A stretch of DNA of 64,000 nt from Globodera rostochiensis (taxonomy: Eukaryota > Nematoda > Chromadorea > Rhabditida > Heteroderidae), in NCBI GenBank assembly GCA_018350325.1, contig JAEVLN010000010.1, positions 2,418,001 to 2,482,000 of the forward strand, in the 5' to 3' direction. Each line of letters starts with the position of its first letter. Position 1 is the stretch's first letter. The notes beneath the pieces are model-generated. The model saw only the letters and a program-made list of their open reading frames with translations. It ran no database searches and had not been told where the DNA came from. Positions 44,524 through 56,457 of this stretch are shown one piece after another. The position numbers and the translations under genes were made by a program.

Positions 44524-47500
44524 ATGATAGGAGTTGCACAATTTTTCTCTTTAATTTTAATTTTTATTTCTACAAATTCTTATTTTGTTTGTTCAACACC
44601 CCACAAATGGGAATTGACAAATTCTGCCAATAACGTCCAAAGATTTGGTCAATTTATTGATGACATTTTCAAAAATTACAACCGATTTGATTATGGGTTT
44701 ACGTTTAAAATGAGAAAAATGCACTTTTATTACGCATTTGTGAATTGTGTGTCGGAAATTGCCTATTTTCGGGTGGTCAACAACAATCCAGAAGTATGCG
44801 CAAATCTGAACCAAGATTTATACCTCAAGCTTGGATTTGGAGAAATTTTTGAACCATTGAATCAACATATAGCCAATGAAATCAACAAAAAATTTTTGTG
44901 CCCTGAAGAGCCGTTGCCCCGGGCAGTGGTGGACCAACTTTTGATGCTGTCCTTCACATTTGCCGTGCGCTTTATCGTTTCTGTGGAGTCAGTGCTTTTA
45001 TTGCTTAATATAAATTAAAAATTATTTTAATTTTCAGTTATTATGATTATTATTATGATTGGCAATTAGAAACACTTTTGTCGGCTTATAAAATTTTGTC
45101 TATAAGCACTGATGACACCAATGGGTAATTGCCGTTAATTTTGTTTCAAATTAAATGCGATTTTAGAGTATTCCCATTTCAAATTTTTCAATTTTCTTAT
45201 TTTAAATCGTTGCGAGTGATTGAATTTACAAATCAAAAAATTACAAAAGAACATACATCGGAACCCAACCAATACATTGGTACGAACTTTTTAGATCACA
45301 TAGCAGCGCCTGTAAATATTCTTCACCAATTTCAGAAAACTTCAAATTCTTGTTGAAACTTTCCGATTATACATTGACATTATTTGATATGTACAAATTG
45401 CTTGAAACAATTTTAATTGAAGCTAAGGGAATGGACAACGAAAGCAATGTTCGAGCACTTGGAGAACAACCGCGTGCACTTTACACATTTGTGAAGCAGT
45501 ATTTTGTTGAAAACATTGACAATAAAATATCCAAATTCTCTTTGTTGAAGCCGAACTTCTGTAAGGAAAAGCTTGTATTAATTTTTATTTATGTGTTTTT
45601 GAACCAATTTTTTAATAACAAATATCCATTCACTTCCGGTCTAAAGCCCTCCCCCCCTCTCCTTTTGAGGTTGCCATGTTGAAAGGTCATATCTTTTTAT
45701 TTTTAAACCAAAATCTAACTTACCTAATTAGGTGTCATTTGAATGCTCAGATTCAGTAGAAACTTGCTTAATTGAAACTAAACCATTTGTCCACCTTAAA
45801 GTTCGAAACCAATCGAAAGTGCAAACGTCAAAGAAACAATTGCTTCGCTGTGCATTGGTCGCTTTTGGGATGGGAATTAATAGGCGTACATATGACTATT
45901 CCGACTACGCAAAATACTATGAAGACATAAAGAATGAGTGCAGTGAAGTTGAATTTGAATTTAAGCCCCATAAACATGTAGCAATTTTTAAAATCAGGTA
46001 TTGTGAATTTTAAATACTATTTTAATGTATCGATTAGTGCAGGCCGGGACCGGGATTTTTGTGGAAAATCTGACGGGGATTGACCGGGACCGTAAAAGCC
46101 GGAAACGGGATTGGGACCAGCATCTCGGACCGGGAAGGGCCTCCCCTATGGTTTTGTGATTTCGTCCAACCAAAAAATGAAATGAAACCCTATGCAAAAA
46201 TCAGGAATTTTTTTTAGCTTGTAAATATGCGGATTTAATGGTAAAGTGTTGTACCTGTAGCTTAATAGGAAGCGCTTACAAATTAGTGGGGTGCTCCAAC
46301 CTTTCACCAACAAAAACTCCGATTACCCCCGCCTCCCCGCGCGGGTACAGCTCGAAAAGCGAGAGGTGGTCAAAAAAAAGGTCAAAAAAGGTGGGCTTTT
46401 GTCACTTTTGCACCTTTGGCGTTGTGTTGGGGCAAATCCGGCAATGCCATTCGATCGGGATTCAAAAGTCCGCATGGGTTTTGTGGTAGCATTTTTTCCC
46501 CAAAAAATTATTCCAAAAATTGCACGAGTTTGCCCACTCTTGACGAAATTATTTGCTTATTCTTATATTTATTGAGAAATGTAAGCTTTAATAATTTGTA
46601 ACCAAGGTGTAGAACATATAATTATTCTAATAGCTTTGTTAAAGATTGTTTGCAATTGAATTGGAATCGTTCCATGAACCGCTAACAAGTTACACAAGAG
46701 TCATTGCAATCGAATTCAAAGGTGCGGTTTAATAATGGAAAGAAATAAATTATATTAAATTAATTACTTATAATATATTTATTTTTATTTTTGATGTCTT
46801 AGTAATTGCTTTGATTAGGAGTGGCACAATTTGCGGGTGCATTGTGTAAAATGGTTGTTGATGATTTGGATTCCGACCAAAATAATGATTATTCAAATGC
46901 AAAAGGACTGCTTAACTCAAACGAATTAAAAATTTTATTCAGAATTCTGAACCGTGCTGATGATCATAAAAACATCAAAAAATTGGAATATTTTAAAGAA
47001 AATTTGGAACAAAAAAATTCAAATTTTGATGAAAAGTCCTTCTTAAACGACTTTTTGGATAAAATTATTGAGGATTACAATTGCATAAACCCATGTATAT
47101 TATTTACTGATGCCTCTTTGGATCAGGGTTTATATATGTTGAAAGTGGATTGCAAAAAAAACATTATAAATTTTGGTCAAATATTTTTTGAAGTGTTCCA
47201 AAAATATTCGGATGACGTGAAATATGACGGAAAGTACCAATTAATGTCATTTCCTCAAATGTTAGCCGAACGCTTTCTGGAACGACTTTATACCTTAACA
47301 CAAAAGTTGGTACAGAAATAAATATGTTTCTATTTATTAATGATTAAAATATACAAATTTAATTATTTTAATTATCAAGAAAATGGTCAGCATTTTGCAA
47401 AATTGACAATCAAGTGGACTTTGTTCAAACAATGCGAATGATCGCGTCAACGGAGCAACTCGAATTTGTTAGAAAAACTGAAAATGAAATTTATTTTATT

Positions 47501-48903
47501 GCAGCAAATGCGCAACTTTTTAAATTGCTTTTTTCATTTGCATTTCGTCTATCGTTGCAAATTGAACAATCAGATTTGACGAGAAAATATTTGAAGGCAT
47601 TTGAATTCGCTTATAATTGCATTAAACTTGAAAAAGAAATACAGAATTATAGGTATTTTTAAAATATTCTCTGCGGGTGCATTTTAAAGTTTTCGGGCTT
47701 TTGTTTTTATTTGCAATTTTATTAAAAATTTTTTCAATATGCAAAATCTCAATTGCTTTTAGCTTCTTCGAATTCAAAATAAACATTTCGCACAAAATGG
47801 TGGAAATTAATTTGCCAAATTGGAAGTCGCCCGATTATATGCAAAATAGAATTATAAATGAGTTACGACAGGCAAAGGTTAAAGGTAAAATTGAGCAAAT
47901 TTTATTATTTATTTGCGTTTAATTAGAATTAAATATTTATAACAGAAAACTTCAACTTTATTCTCTCATTGTCCGACTACCCACCAACTTTGTACGAACT
48001 TTTGAAAATGGCTAAAAAACTTGGCGAAATTGAACTTCTTGAAAAAGATGACAAGAAACTTGGCGAAATGAAAAAAAATCATGAAATGTGGCTAAATTCG
48101 TCGGAATCAAAAATATTTTTTGAAATTATGAAATATTTAAAACATTTGCAAGAACCAATTCAAAAAATAAAAATTAATCCCGAAAATGAATTTTGCGTTT
48201 TGGCATATTTTGTTGAAGATTTATTGGCCGGATTAGCAACGGAGAACAAAATTCCAAACGTAGAATCAATTGAAGTTGCAATTGGGCAGTTCATTTTGAC
48301 GAAACAAGAATTTTGCACAGAGAATTCGTAAGTAATTATTAATTTAAATAATATTAACCAAATAATATAGCAATTTTTAATTACGCTTAAAAAAACAAAA
48401 TGTTATTTTGATTGTTTTGATCTTTTTTAATAATTGAGACTTTTTTTAGAATAGAAAACGATGACAAAAAATATTTTGATGAAAATTTGGTAAACTTCAG
48501 CAAGGCCATAAACATCGACTTCAGTCCACGTGACGGTAAGACTAACGAATAATTTAACGCTTTAAAAAATAATTTATTTTTAATAATAAATAAAATTGAC
48601 ATTTATAAATTCTGTCCAGAATTGCAACAAATTGTTCCCGAAATTGTCGAAGAAATTAAACAAATGTTGCAAAATGACAATTGGAATTATTCCCATTTAA
48701 ATTATATAAAAATTGTCGAATGGGACCTTTTGGAATTCAATCTTCACAAAATTGGCAAAGATCAGAAATGGGAGCAAATTAAGCAATTGCGCGCCAAATC
48801 TCAGAAGGCGTTTAGCGATTGGTATTCCAACAACAATGCCGAAAATAAACTCAATTTTGAAGAAACGATGAAAAATCTGATCCAAATTTTGGGAGCCATT
48901 TGA
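44524..48903 (+). CDS. DUP copy 2: large secreted protein, 12 exons, best intact copy
   Basis: Exons 44,524-44,987, 45,038-45,124, 45,167-45,279, 45,336-45,574, 45,732-45,997, 46,645-46,721, 46,819-47,305, 47,380-47,652, 47,763-47,884, 47,946-48,327, 48,450-48,535 and 48,620-48,903. Every junction keeps frame (phases 2, 2, 1, 0, 2, 1, 2, 2, 1, 2, 1), giving about 960 aa with a signal peptide. Exon 5 is uninterrupted here (TCLIETKPFVHLKVRNQSK). Exon 10 carries one 39-bp insertion, adding 13 residues (around IELLEKDDKKLGE), absent from copy 1. Exon 7 differs from copy 1 by about 18 substitutions plus short indels. Helical, Lys/Asn/Phe-rich; no domain recognised. Secretion is predicted; an effector role is only inference from secretion, copy number and divergence. 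Confidence 0.72.
46138..46560. repeat. insert in DUP intron 5 of copies 2 and 3, absent from copy 1
   Basis: GC-rich segment with GGGCCTCCCCTATGG, CCGATTACCCC, CCCCGCGCGGGTACAGCT and TTGCACCTTTGGCGTTGTGTTGGGG. The same order occurs at about 57,128-57,400 in copy 3. The GTACCTGTAGCTTAATAGG stretch near 46,251 is faintly tRNA-like but does not fold. Confidence 0.6.
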
Positions 48904-50272
48904 TTATTTAAAAGGGTAATTGAGCCCCAGGCATTTTGGGTGAGGGAAAAGGGTTTTTTTAACTTCAAATTTCGGCATTTTGGGCTCCAATTTCAATTCT
49001 ATTATGAAAATTTGTGCAAAAATTCGGTTTATGTCTTCGATAAATTTTATTTTGTATTGTTTTTTTTTATTGATGTCAGTCAGTATTGGCGACTCATTTT
49101 GGGCTAATATTTAATGATGGATCTGAATAAATGGCACTTTTATTGCGTGTTTCGGTCGTCGATTGCTTGACAAATTAAAACTAAACTTTATGTATTTATG
49201 GAGATCATATATGTTTATTTTTAATCTTTATTAAATTACTTACCGAGTAACAGCATCACAGCTACAAAAATCGCCGAATTGTTAAAATTGGGTTCAAAAA
49301 TTTCCAAAATCATGTAATGAATTTGTCACATCCCCTAGGGGGTATGATTTGTTACATCCCCTAGGGGGTATGATTTGTTACATCCCCTAGGGGGTATGAT
49401 TTGTAACTTGGTTTGTTTCCAAACTTGTACACTTTTGACATAGCCAATTTTGTGGTTTAACTTATTTGAAAAGCACTCTTGCTATTACCGTTTTTGATTT
49501 GTGAATCCGGAACATCGGATTACCACAAAGTACATACAAAGAAAAGTGATGAAATTGGTTTTGAGAGTCCATTTTGAGTTTAAGAAAGAGTCTACTCTGG
49601 AGGTAGAAGAAAATTTGAATGTTTTCCAAATCTGTTTTAACAATTAAAAAATCCCTTTTTTCTCCAACAACTGATGGTTTGGTGTGTCATCATCATTTTT
49701 GCATTCACATCATTCTGGTTGTCGTTTTGAAAGGCTATCACTTTCCTACATATTTACTCCCCCCCTCTCCATTATTCCATCGATTCATCCCCCTCCCCCC
49801 CCCCCTAGGCGTTTGTGTTGCAAATTTTGTGGTTCCAAAGTTGGAACATTTGATCATATTTTGGGATGGAAGAGTGACTAGCACGCCCCCACCCCAAAAA
49901 AATTGAGTCCTTTTCGTTTTCATTATTCATTACTTAAAGGCATTGCAATGCCTTGACTCATCTGTTTGGGAAGGTAAAGATTTTTTTTCCTTACACTTTT
50001 TCTTGGTGTTATTAATTTTTGTTCTGTTTGATTTGGAGTTTGTCTTAATTTTGTTTTATTCCTTGGAGAAAAGGTTTTTTTAATTTTTCTTTGTTCTATT
50101 TTTAAATTTTTTTTAGGTTTTTTTAGATGGTTATTGAAAAAGTCTAAGTTATGGGCTGGAATCCGATCCCGAATGGCCCCCGTCATTCGCTCATCTCCCC
50201 CTCCCCCCATTATCGTTCACATTGTTATGACAATAAATTAAATAATAATTAAATCCTCCACCCCCTCCAGGT
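48904..50272. other. DUP copy 2 3' flank: no gene; 26-bp array and C-runs
   Basis: Parallel to 38,174-39,536, with the 26-bp palindromic units at about 49,328-49,405 and a shorter C-run near 49,790. Confidence 0.6.
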
Positions 50273-51539
50273 ATGAATCGACAAATTTTTTTGCTGTTTA
50301 TTCAGCTAGCCGTCCAGGCGGCCATGCGGCGTGCTCGGTGGCCTGAAGAAGTGGCCATTCGACATAATGAGCAACGACGTTACGCCCGGGGTCAGCCCAC
50401 TGAATGTGTTCAAAATGACATTTTTGATCAAGAAACTACAAAGACGGATTCGATCAGGAAATTATCAGATTAAATTTAATGTTGGTTCAAAATGATCATT
50501 CCTGATCAAGAACTGATCCGTCCTTTTTGATCATAGACGGGTTCGATCAGGAATGATCAGATTAAATTTAATATTTGTCAAAATCCTCCAGAATCACATA
50601 ACGGACGCGACGTTGGGCGCACTGAATGACGCATACCGAGTGGAAGTTGGCAATGGTCCGGAACGCTCAAAGCATTTGGTGGAGCAGGGCATCAAGCAGA
50701 CCTGGCTCGTCGTGTCCGTGGAGGGCAAAAAGGTGGGCGAAAATTTTAAATATGTTTTCAATATTTTGGACAGTGAACGGATGGGATTAAGATCAGCGGA
50801 TGCTGTTTAATCTAGTTTTAATCAGGAAAATTCTTTATTTGATCCGTGCTGAATAAATTTAATTAAAAATTTTTACATTTTTTAAACGCAGTTTTTGCAA
50901 TACAAAGCCTATGCTGTGCTGGTTGATGCCGTCTGTCTGTTGGCCGTTTCTGTGCTTTGCATGATCGCTCTTCACCTGGTAAATCTCACGTAATGTTAAA
51001 TTTATTAATATTTCAAGGTTTTATTTTTATTAGACGCCTTTGGTCGCTGTTGATGCTAACGCTAACAACTTTCCACATGGCAAACGGCATCAAGTCGGGC
51101 TCAGACCATGTGAACTATCAAGAAGATGCAGATCAGAGTTAAAAGGTCAATCTTTTTGATTATATAGCTAAATTCCTCAGATTGGTTGCTGTGGATCTGG
51201 ATTTCTGCCATCGTCATCACATCATACTTTTATGAGGAGCTGTTTTGGCAACCGTTCTGTGGTATCGAGGACGACGTAAAGGCAAATTTTCAAATCAAAT
51301 TTTGTAGTCAGTCTTAAAACTCTGGATAAAATACTTTTATAAGTTTTTATACATTTAAAAATTTATTTTTTCCTCTTGTTTTTCTGTAACAAAAATTGAC
51401 AGCGGCGACTTCAGAAGCTTCGTCAACTGAAAATAGTCCGTCTTTGCCGAAAGTGGCTGAAATGCCTGAAAGAATGCCAAGGGGAGGTCTTCCCATCTAT
51501 CCCGGGCAAGTTAAGTCACGCGATCAAGGCTATTTTTAA
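50273..51539 (+). pseudogene. membrane-protein gene, DUP block copy 2, first exon broken
   Basis: Exon 1 starts at 50,273 but lost two bases (GCGGCCATGCGG against GCGGCCATCTGCGG in copy 1) and has an internal deletion before 50,390. The next exons, missing from copy 1, are intact: 50,592-50,732 (HITDATLGALNDAYRVEVGN ... TWLVVSVEGKK) and 50,892-50,978 (YAVLVDAVCLLAVSVLCMIA, a second membrane segment). Then exon 51,034-51,145, the membrane-segment exon 51,181-51,281 (frame altered after WISAIVI) and the Ser/Pro-rich tail exon to 51,539. Together with copy 1 the ancestral gene appears to be a small protein with three hydrophobic segments and a basic stop-transfer (RGRRK). Confidence 0.6.
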
Positions 51540-51689
51540 GAAATATACACACTTTACTAAATAAGAGATAAATCAATTTATTTCCATATAAATTTTTGCT
51601 TATTGTACAATTTTATTGTCTTAAGGACATCAAAAATGAAACTCTTTCATTTTTATCAAATACGCATCATCACTCTTTTTCACGCATCA

Positions 51690-53380
51690 ATTAATTGATG
51701 TGGTGGCCGTAAAGCATGGCGAACATGTCATGGAAAAATGGCAGAATTTCTGAAACGACGATAAAATGCTTTAAAAAATAGAATTTAAAAATTACCCGAA
51801 GAGCATTGGCAACCCCAAACCAAAAATGTTCGGCCGCTTCTCGTTGCATTGATCCGTCGAGGAGGGCGTAATCCTCGTGAAGTTGCCATGTTTCGTACGG
51901 ATTAGGCTGGTGTCTATGCAACCATTGGAGCAGCATCGCGTGGAAGAGACTGATGGCTGTGCAGGTCTCGTAGCCTTCACGAATGGGACGAATGTTTCTT
52001 CTTTGTGGGCGGCAAGGTGATACGCTTCAATGCGTAGTGGTTTGTCTTGGACAGGCTGTCTTTGTTCTTGACATCTTTCCTTGAGCCATTCTTGAAACGG
52101 TGGTGGCGTATGCCCTGCAAAACGGGTTGTCGGTCGAGGCCGGCTTTGTTTTGGAGGTGAGACAATCACAATTTCCGGTGCTTCCGGCCTCTCCGTTGCT
52201 TCTTTCGACACTGAAAGAGCCGTTCGAAATTCGAACTCGTCCGGGTGATTGAACGATTTGACTTTGTTGATGACGAATATGCCGCCGAGTCCATGTCGAT
52301 TGGCAAGGAAGCATTTGATGGTCGCTTGTTGTCTGTTGACGTGGTAGAGCTTGAATTCGTCGGATTCCAGGATCCCTTGCATTTCTTTGAATGCTCGTTG
52401 TCACTTCCAGGCTGATTCGATATGGTCTCCGTACAGTCGTTTGCAAAAGTCGAGCAGCTTTTCGCCTTTCTTTGGAAGGTCTGAGGCGCGGCGTTGGGGT
52501 TTGTGGTGCATCCAATGTTGCGATTGTTGCCGAAGTGTTAGCTGCTTTGATGCTCCAAGGCTTGTTGTGCTTCTTTGTTTCCATCTTTGATGAGCTTTTG
52601 AAGGTGTTGCTCGTCCTCTTTTCGAGGTTCGTTGATGTCCTCTTCGATTGCTGCTGGCGCCTGCTGTTTTTTCTTGAGCTTCATCTTTCTCCGGAGTTCA
52701 TCGAAGGCTGCTTGCCGATGATTGTACCATTTAATCCGCTTTTCGTTGTGTTGGAAGCGGCTTTCTTTGTCTTCCGCTTCAGTGGTGGTCCTTTGTTACG
52801 TTGCTTTTTCTGGAGAGTCTCCGAAGAGCTGTTGAAGCATATGCTGTTCAGAGGCTTGTTGCATCGATCCTTGTTGCTCTTTTTCTCTGGATTTCTTCTG
52901 TCGTTTCTCCTCTTGTTCGAGCAGTTCGGCCGTGATCTGTTGTTCCTTGGCCGCCCAATCTGTCATGGGTATTTTTCCGTGTTGGCCGAGGAGTTCTTTC
53001 GCGGTCTGTACACCCTTTCCGCGACGGAAGAGTGTTGTCAGCTCCAGAAGGCGCTTCAAGCTGCCGTCTTTGAAGAAGAGCTTCTTCCCTTTTGACCGAG
53101 GAGCTTAGACTAGCCCCATGCCGGGAACGTTGTCGGATGTCGTTGCTGAACGTCATGCAAGCCCAGATTGCGTCCCAGAAAGTGCCTTTGCTTTTTGAAG
53201 ACGATGTCTTTCTTTCGTGGGATTTTGTAGGTGTTTTTCGACGGGACGGATTGATCCCTGTCGCGTTCGTCGTCGCATTGATCCATGTCGCGTTCGTCGT
53301 CGCTTCCGGCGAGAGATATGGAATCAGGGTCGTGGTCCATGATGCGGTTAACCTGTTCCACTGGAAAAGAGATACCAATT
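51690..53380 (-). pseudogene. copy 2 of the 469-codon block, several frame breaks
   Basis: Corresponds to 40,605-42,118 but is split into several frames. It keeps about 280 bp absent from copy 1 (about 52,310-52,590) encoding KGEKLLDFCKRLYGDHIES and SDEFKLYHVNRQQATIKCFL before the shared ANRHGLGGIFVINKVKSFNH. It lacks the PEQSLPRPTT-type repeat unit present twice in copy 1. The alternative-frame end here reads GYETCTAISLFHAMLLQWLH. Clearly non-functional. Confidence 0.55.
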
Positions 53381-53539
53381 TCCAGCTTGAACAATTGCAT
53401 AATTGGGCGCGATTTTTCTTTCCCGTTTATGTTAATCGGGCTGGCGTGGGTTGTCCCGTCCCTTTTTTTTTGGACTTGAGGGACCCGGGCCAACGTCCCG
53501 AGCGATCTCGGCTGAGTCGTTCGGGGGGTTCGTGGCGCT

Positions 53540-53760
53540 GATGTGGTCGGGGGATTGTCTGTTGAGGGTGCGTGTGGTGAGCGCATTGTCGTCCGATAAC
53601 ATGTCGCCTTGTTAAAGTTGCTGCTGTTTGAAATTCCTGCTGATTTGAGGGCGAATAAGCCTAACAGGCTTATCAGCAAGACGACGATGATTGTTTGCCA
53701 ACCCCAATGTGTGTTTGCGCGGGTTGAACTTGAAGCTGCGGTAATCGAGAGTGTCGGGTC
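53540..53760 (-). other. segment unique to copy 2 with a hydrophobic stretch
   Basis: A minus-strand frame contains WQTIIVVLLISLLGLFALK, a single membrane-segment-like run, between sequence matching 42.3 kb and sequence matching 42.2 kb. It may be an exon or an envelope-like or accessory piece lost from copy 1. Frame is broken on both sides. Confidence 0.35.
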
Positions 53761-53879
53761 TGAATCCCGGTCCTTGACTGGACGGAGTCGTGGTGTTTTT
53801 CCCATTCGTTGCTGGCGCCTGGGAAATGCTGATTGTCAGGTTGGTCCCGATATGTTGACTGCGCGTGCTTGTGGGACGG

Positions 53880-54431
53880 ATAGTTCCATTCGGCCTGTTT
53901 GGAATACGTTTCGCAAGTTTTCGTTGCCGTAGTTGAGTAGGGTCCAGCGCGGATAGCTTGATGACTGGCATTTCCGCTACCAGGAAATTCAATGCGTTAA
54001 GGTTGAAGATGAGTTTTTCGCCGTTGTTACCAAGGAAGCCGATCTTGACCAGATCGTTGACGAATTTCTTTGTTTTCCGATTGCCGAAGGTGGTCAAGTT
54101 GCATCTTCTGTGTGGACCACAGGCAGTTCCAATTCTTTGCCTTTGATGTGACGAAGGAGCGGTGGCTTTCGGGATCAATGAAGATAACTGCGGATTTCCT
54201 CAGATGTGGTCGTGCTGGATTGAACACTGTTGACGTCGTTGTCATGAGTAGGGCTCTTGTTTCGTCGTCCCTGAGCACGTTGCATTGTTGTGGCATGACT
54301 TTCGTTCCGATGCCGTTGGAGGATTCCGATCCTCTTTTGATTGGATCAATTGCTGCTGCGGCGAATTGAGTTGATCCGTTGTTGTCGTTCCCGTTGAGGT
54401 GGTTTGTTGCCGAGTCGTTTGTGATGCTCAT
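53880..54431 (-). mobile_element. Bel/Pao retrotransposon fragment (aspartic protease-like domain, degenerate)
   Basis: Two adjacent minus-strand frames, separated by a shift near 54,100-54,150, resemble the DUF1758-type peptidase region of Bel/Pao pol: ETRALLMTTTSTVFNPARPH, a VIFIDPESHRSFV segment, then LTTFGNRKTKKF, GNNGEKLIFNLNALNFLV and AEMPVIKLSALDP. The expected D-S/T-G-S-Q active-site pattern reads D-P-E-S-H, so catalysis is lost. No reverse transcriptase, integrase or LTR pair is visible in the window. Confidence 0.7.
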
Positions 54432-55772
54432 CTACCTCTTTATTTTATTTTTTTAATGAAATTATTTGAAAAAACGCCCAGATAGTGGCGAAAATAGTGG
54501 CAAAAGCCATTTTTGCCAAAATAGTTTTCGTCACTATTTTAGTGACGAAAACCCCGAAATAGTTTTTTTTAGTTACGAATAGTGACTTAAAACAACAAAA
54601 TTTTCGACTAAAAACATGTTTTTCGTGCATAACTCGTCAAAACAAAGCTGCAGAAAAAATAGTTAAATAACTAAAAATCCTCGCCTTACTGATGAGCATT
54701 ATTGTCCCCATGATTCACAGTTTTTCAATTTGCAATATTTGCATTATGGAAGCATTCGAACAAAATGGTTAATGGGTTAAAAATAAAGCCCGTCGCGATT
54801 CCCGCGGTAAAAGTGCGGGATTTCCTGCCCCCTTCCCGCACTTTTTTGCGGGAATTTGACTGCAACGCCTATCTGCACCGCGAATCCCTCAAAAATGTGA
54901 ACTGAACATTTCCAACAAACAGCTTGTGAACTCCCCCCCCCCCCGTTTTCCCTTCCATTCTTGGGGAAACGGCCAAAACGAGGACGGGTGTCCAAAAAGA
55001 TGCAACGAGTTCTTCGACACACTTTTCATAAATGGTTTCATGCGAAGTTTGTTGATCAAAAACGTAGAGTCTTCAAAAGCAATAAATTAATACTCAAATT
55101 GATTTTTGATTCAACTAAGTTTAAATCAATAAAAAAATTCTGATTCTGAAACAAAAAACGACGCGGGTGGGTGTAAACCGGAAATAGCTCTTGAAAGAAC
55201 GCACCGGATTGCGTCCCGAGCGTGTTCGATATCTCTGACATGCTGAGTGGAAATTTAAATTTAATTATGAAAATGCGTCCTAAAATTGACGGTGCAGCTG
55301 GCTTTCCGGAACACAAATTCTGGTGCATTCAGCATTTCCGGAACTCAAATAATAATCTGATGCATGCTGATTTTCCGGAAAACGAAATTCTGGTGCATTC
55401 TGGATTCCAGAACATCAAATAATAATCTGGTGCATGCTGATTTTCCGGAAAACCTAATTCTGGTTCATCCGGAAAAACTAATTCTGGCCATACAGACTTT
55501 CCAACAGCTTCTGGTCCAGCTTCTCGACTGCCTATACCTATGTGCTTCATTTCATTAATAAGTAAGTGTTAAAACACTGAATATTTGATTTTTTAAATCC
55601 ATTAAAAAAATTCAAGTTTAATTCTAAACCCTGAAAATGTCTAAATTCGAGTTTTGTCGAAAATAAATGTAAAAGAGAAAATGCTGAATAAATAAAACAT
55701 TTTGTGCGTTTATCGCAAAGATATAATTCTCCAACAAAAAGATTTTCTTTAATGAATGTGGCGCAAGTGCCG
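54432..55772. other. intergenic with repeats, no gene supported
   Basis: Includes AATAGTGGC/GTCACTATT words (54,475-54,590), a segment like the DUP 5' flank (TTTTTCGTGCATAACTCG at about 54,620), repeat D (about 54,690-54,780), a decayed relative of the 10,002 element (54,785-54,900), a C-run at 54,930 and a tandem array at 55,300-55,490. A minus-strand frame over the array is an artefact. Confidence 0.5.
55300..55490. repeat. tandem array with TTCCGGAA and TGCATGC palindromes
   Basis: Units of roughly 60 bp containing ATTCTGGTGCATTC...CCGGAAC(A/T)CAAATAATAATCTG and TGCATGCTGATTTTCCGGAA recur about three times with length changes. Confidence 0.75.
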
Positions 55773-56222
55773 CTACTTCTCACCCGTGTGATTGCGCCGC
55801 AGGTGCTGTTTCAAATTTCCTGCTTGTGCTGATCGATAGCCACAAATTGTACACTAAATTTAATATTAATAAACATTTTTAAATGAATTTATTTGCTCAC
55901 TTGGAAGGGTTTCACGCCAGTGTGGGTGCGCATGTGCTGTTTCAGATGATCAGGTCGTGCTGCTCGATGGCCGCAAATTGTACACTAAATTTAATTTTTA
56001 TTAAGCATTTTTAAATGAATTTCCAGAGGATAGTAAGGAAGAAATTTTAGGGCCCATTACCGTTTAGTGTATTCGCTCACTTTGAAGGGCTTCACGCCAG
56101 TGTGGGTGAGCATGTGCAGTTTCAGGTCGCCCGATTGTGCTGATCGATGGCCGCATTCGGTGCATTAAAATATTTATAAATGTATTTAAAAACATAATTC
56201 TTTCATTTACCTCAAATGGCTT
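55773..56222 (-). pseudogene. zinc-finger remnant at the edge of DUP copy 3
   Basis: Finger exons 56,164-56,081 ([17 protein letters not shown]), 55,984-55,901 (CTICGHRAARPDHLKQH) and terminal 55,853-55,773 (CTICGYRSAQAGNLKQHLRR, ending TGEK then TAG). The first has lost its acceptor: AA replaces AG before TGCACC. Upstream only the last few codons of another finger (AAGCCATTTGAG) remain before the shared 240-bp block begins at 56,222. Confidence 0.7.
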
Positions 56223-56457
56223 TGGCATAGTGAAGAGAGGAGAACTTCACAATGAGGACTAAAAAGAGAAGAGAGAAGAAGCTGGCACTGGAAGTGATCG
56301 AATCGGCAATCTCGGCGACGCAGCTGTTCAAGAGAAGAAGCGAACGAGGGCGTTCGCACAGTGAGTGCCGGAATGACATAGTGAAGAGAGGAGAACTTAC
56401 ACAATGAGGACAATGTAATCATTAGAGGAGAAGGATGATCTCATAAGAACGAGAAAG

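Noticed and set aside
46238..46330. Possible tRNA (CCTGTAGCTTAATAGGAAGCGC)
   Set aside because: Only a D-arm-like piece is visible; no T arm, no acceptor pairing.
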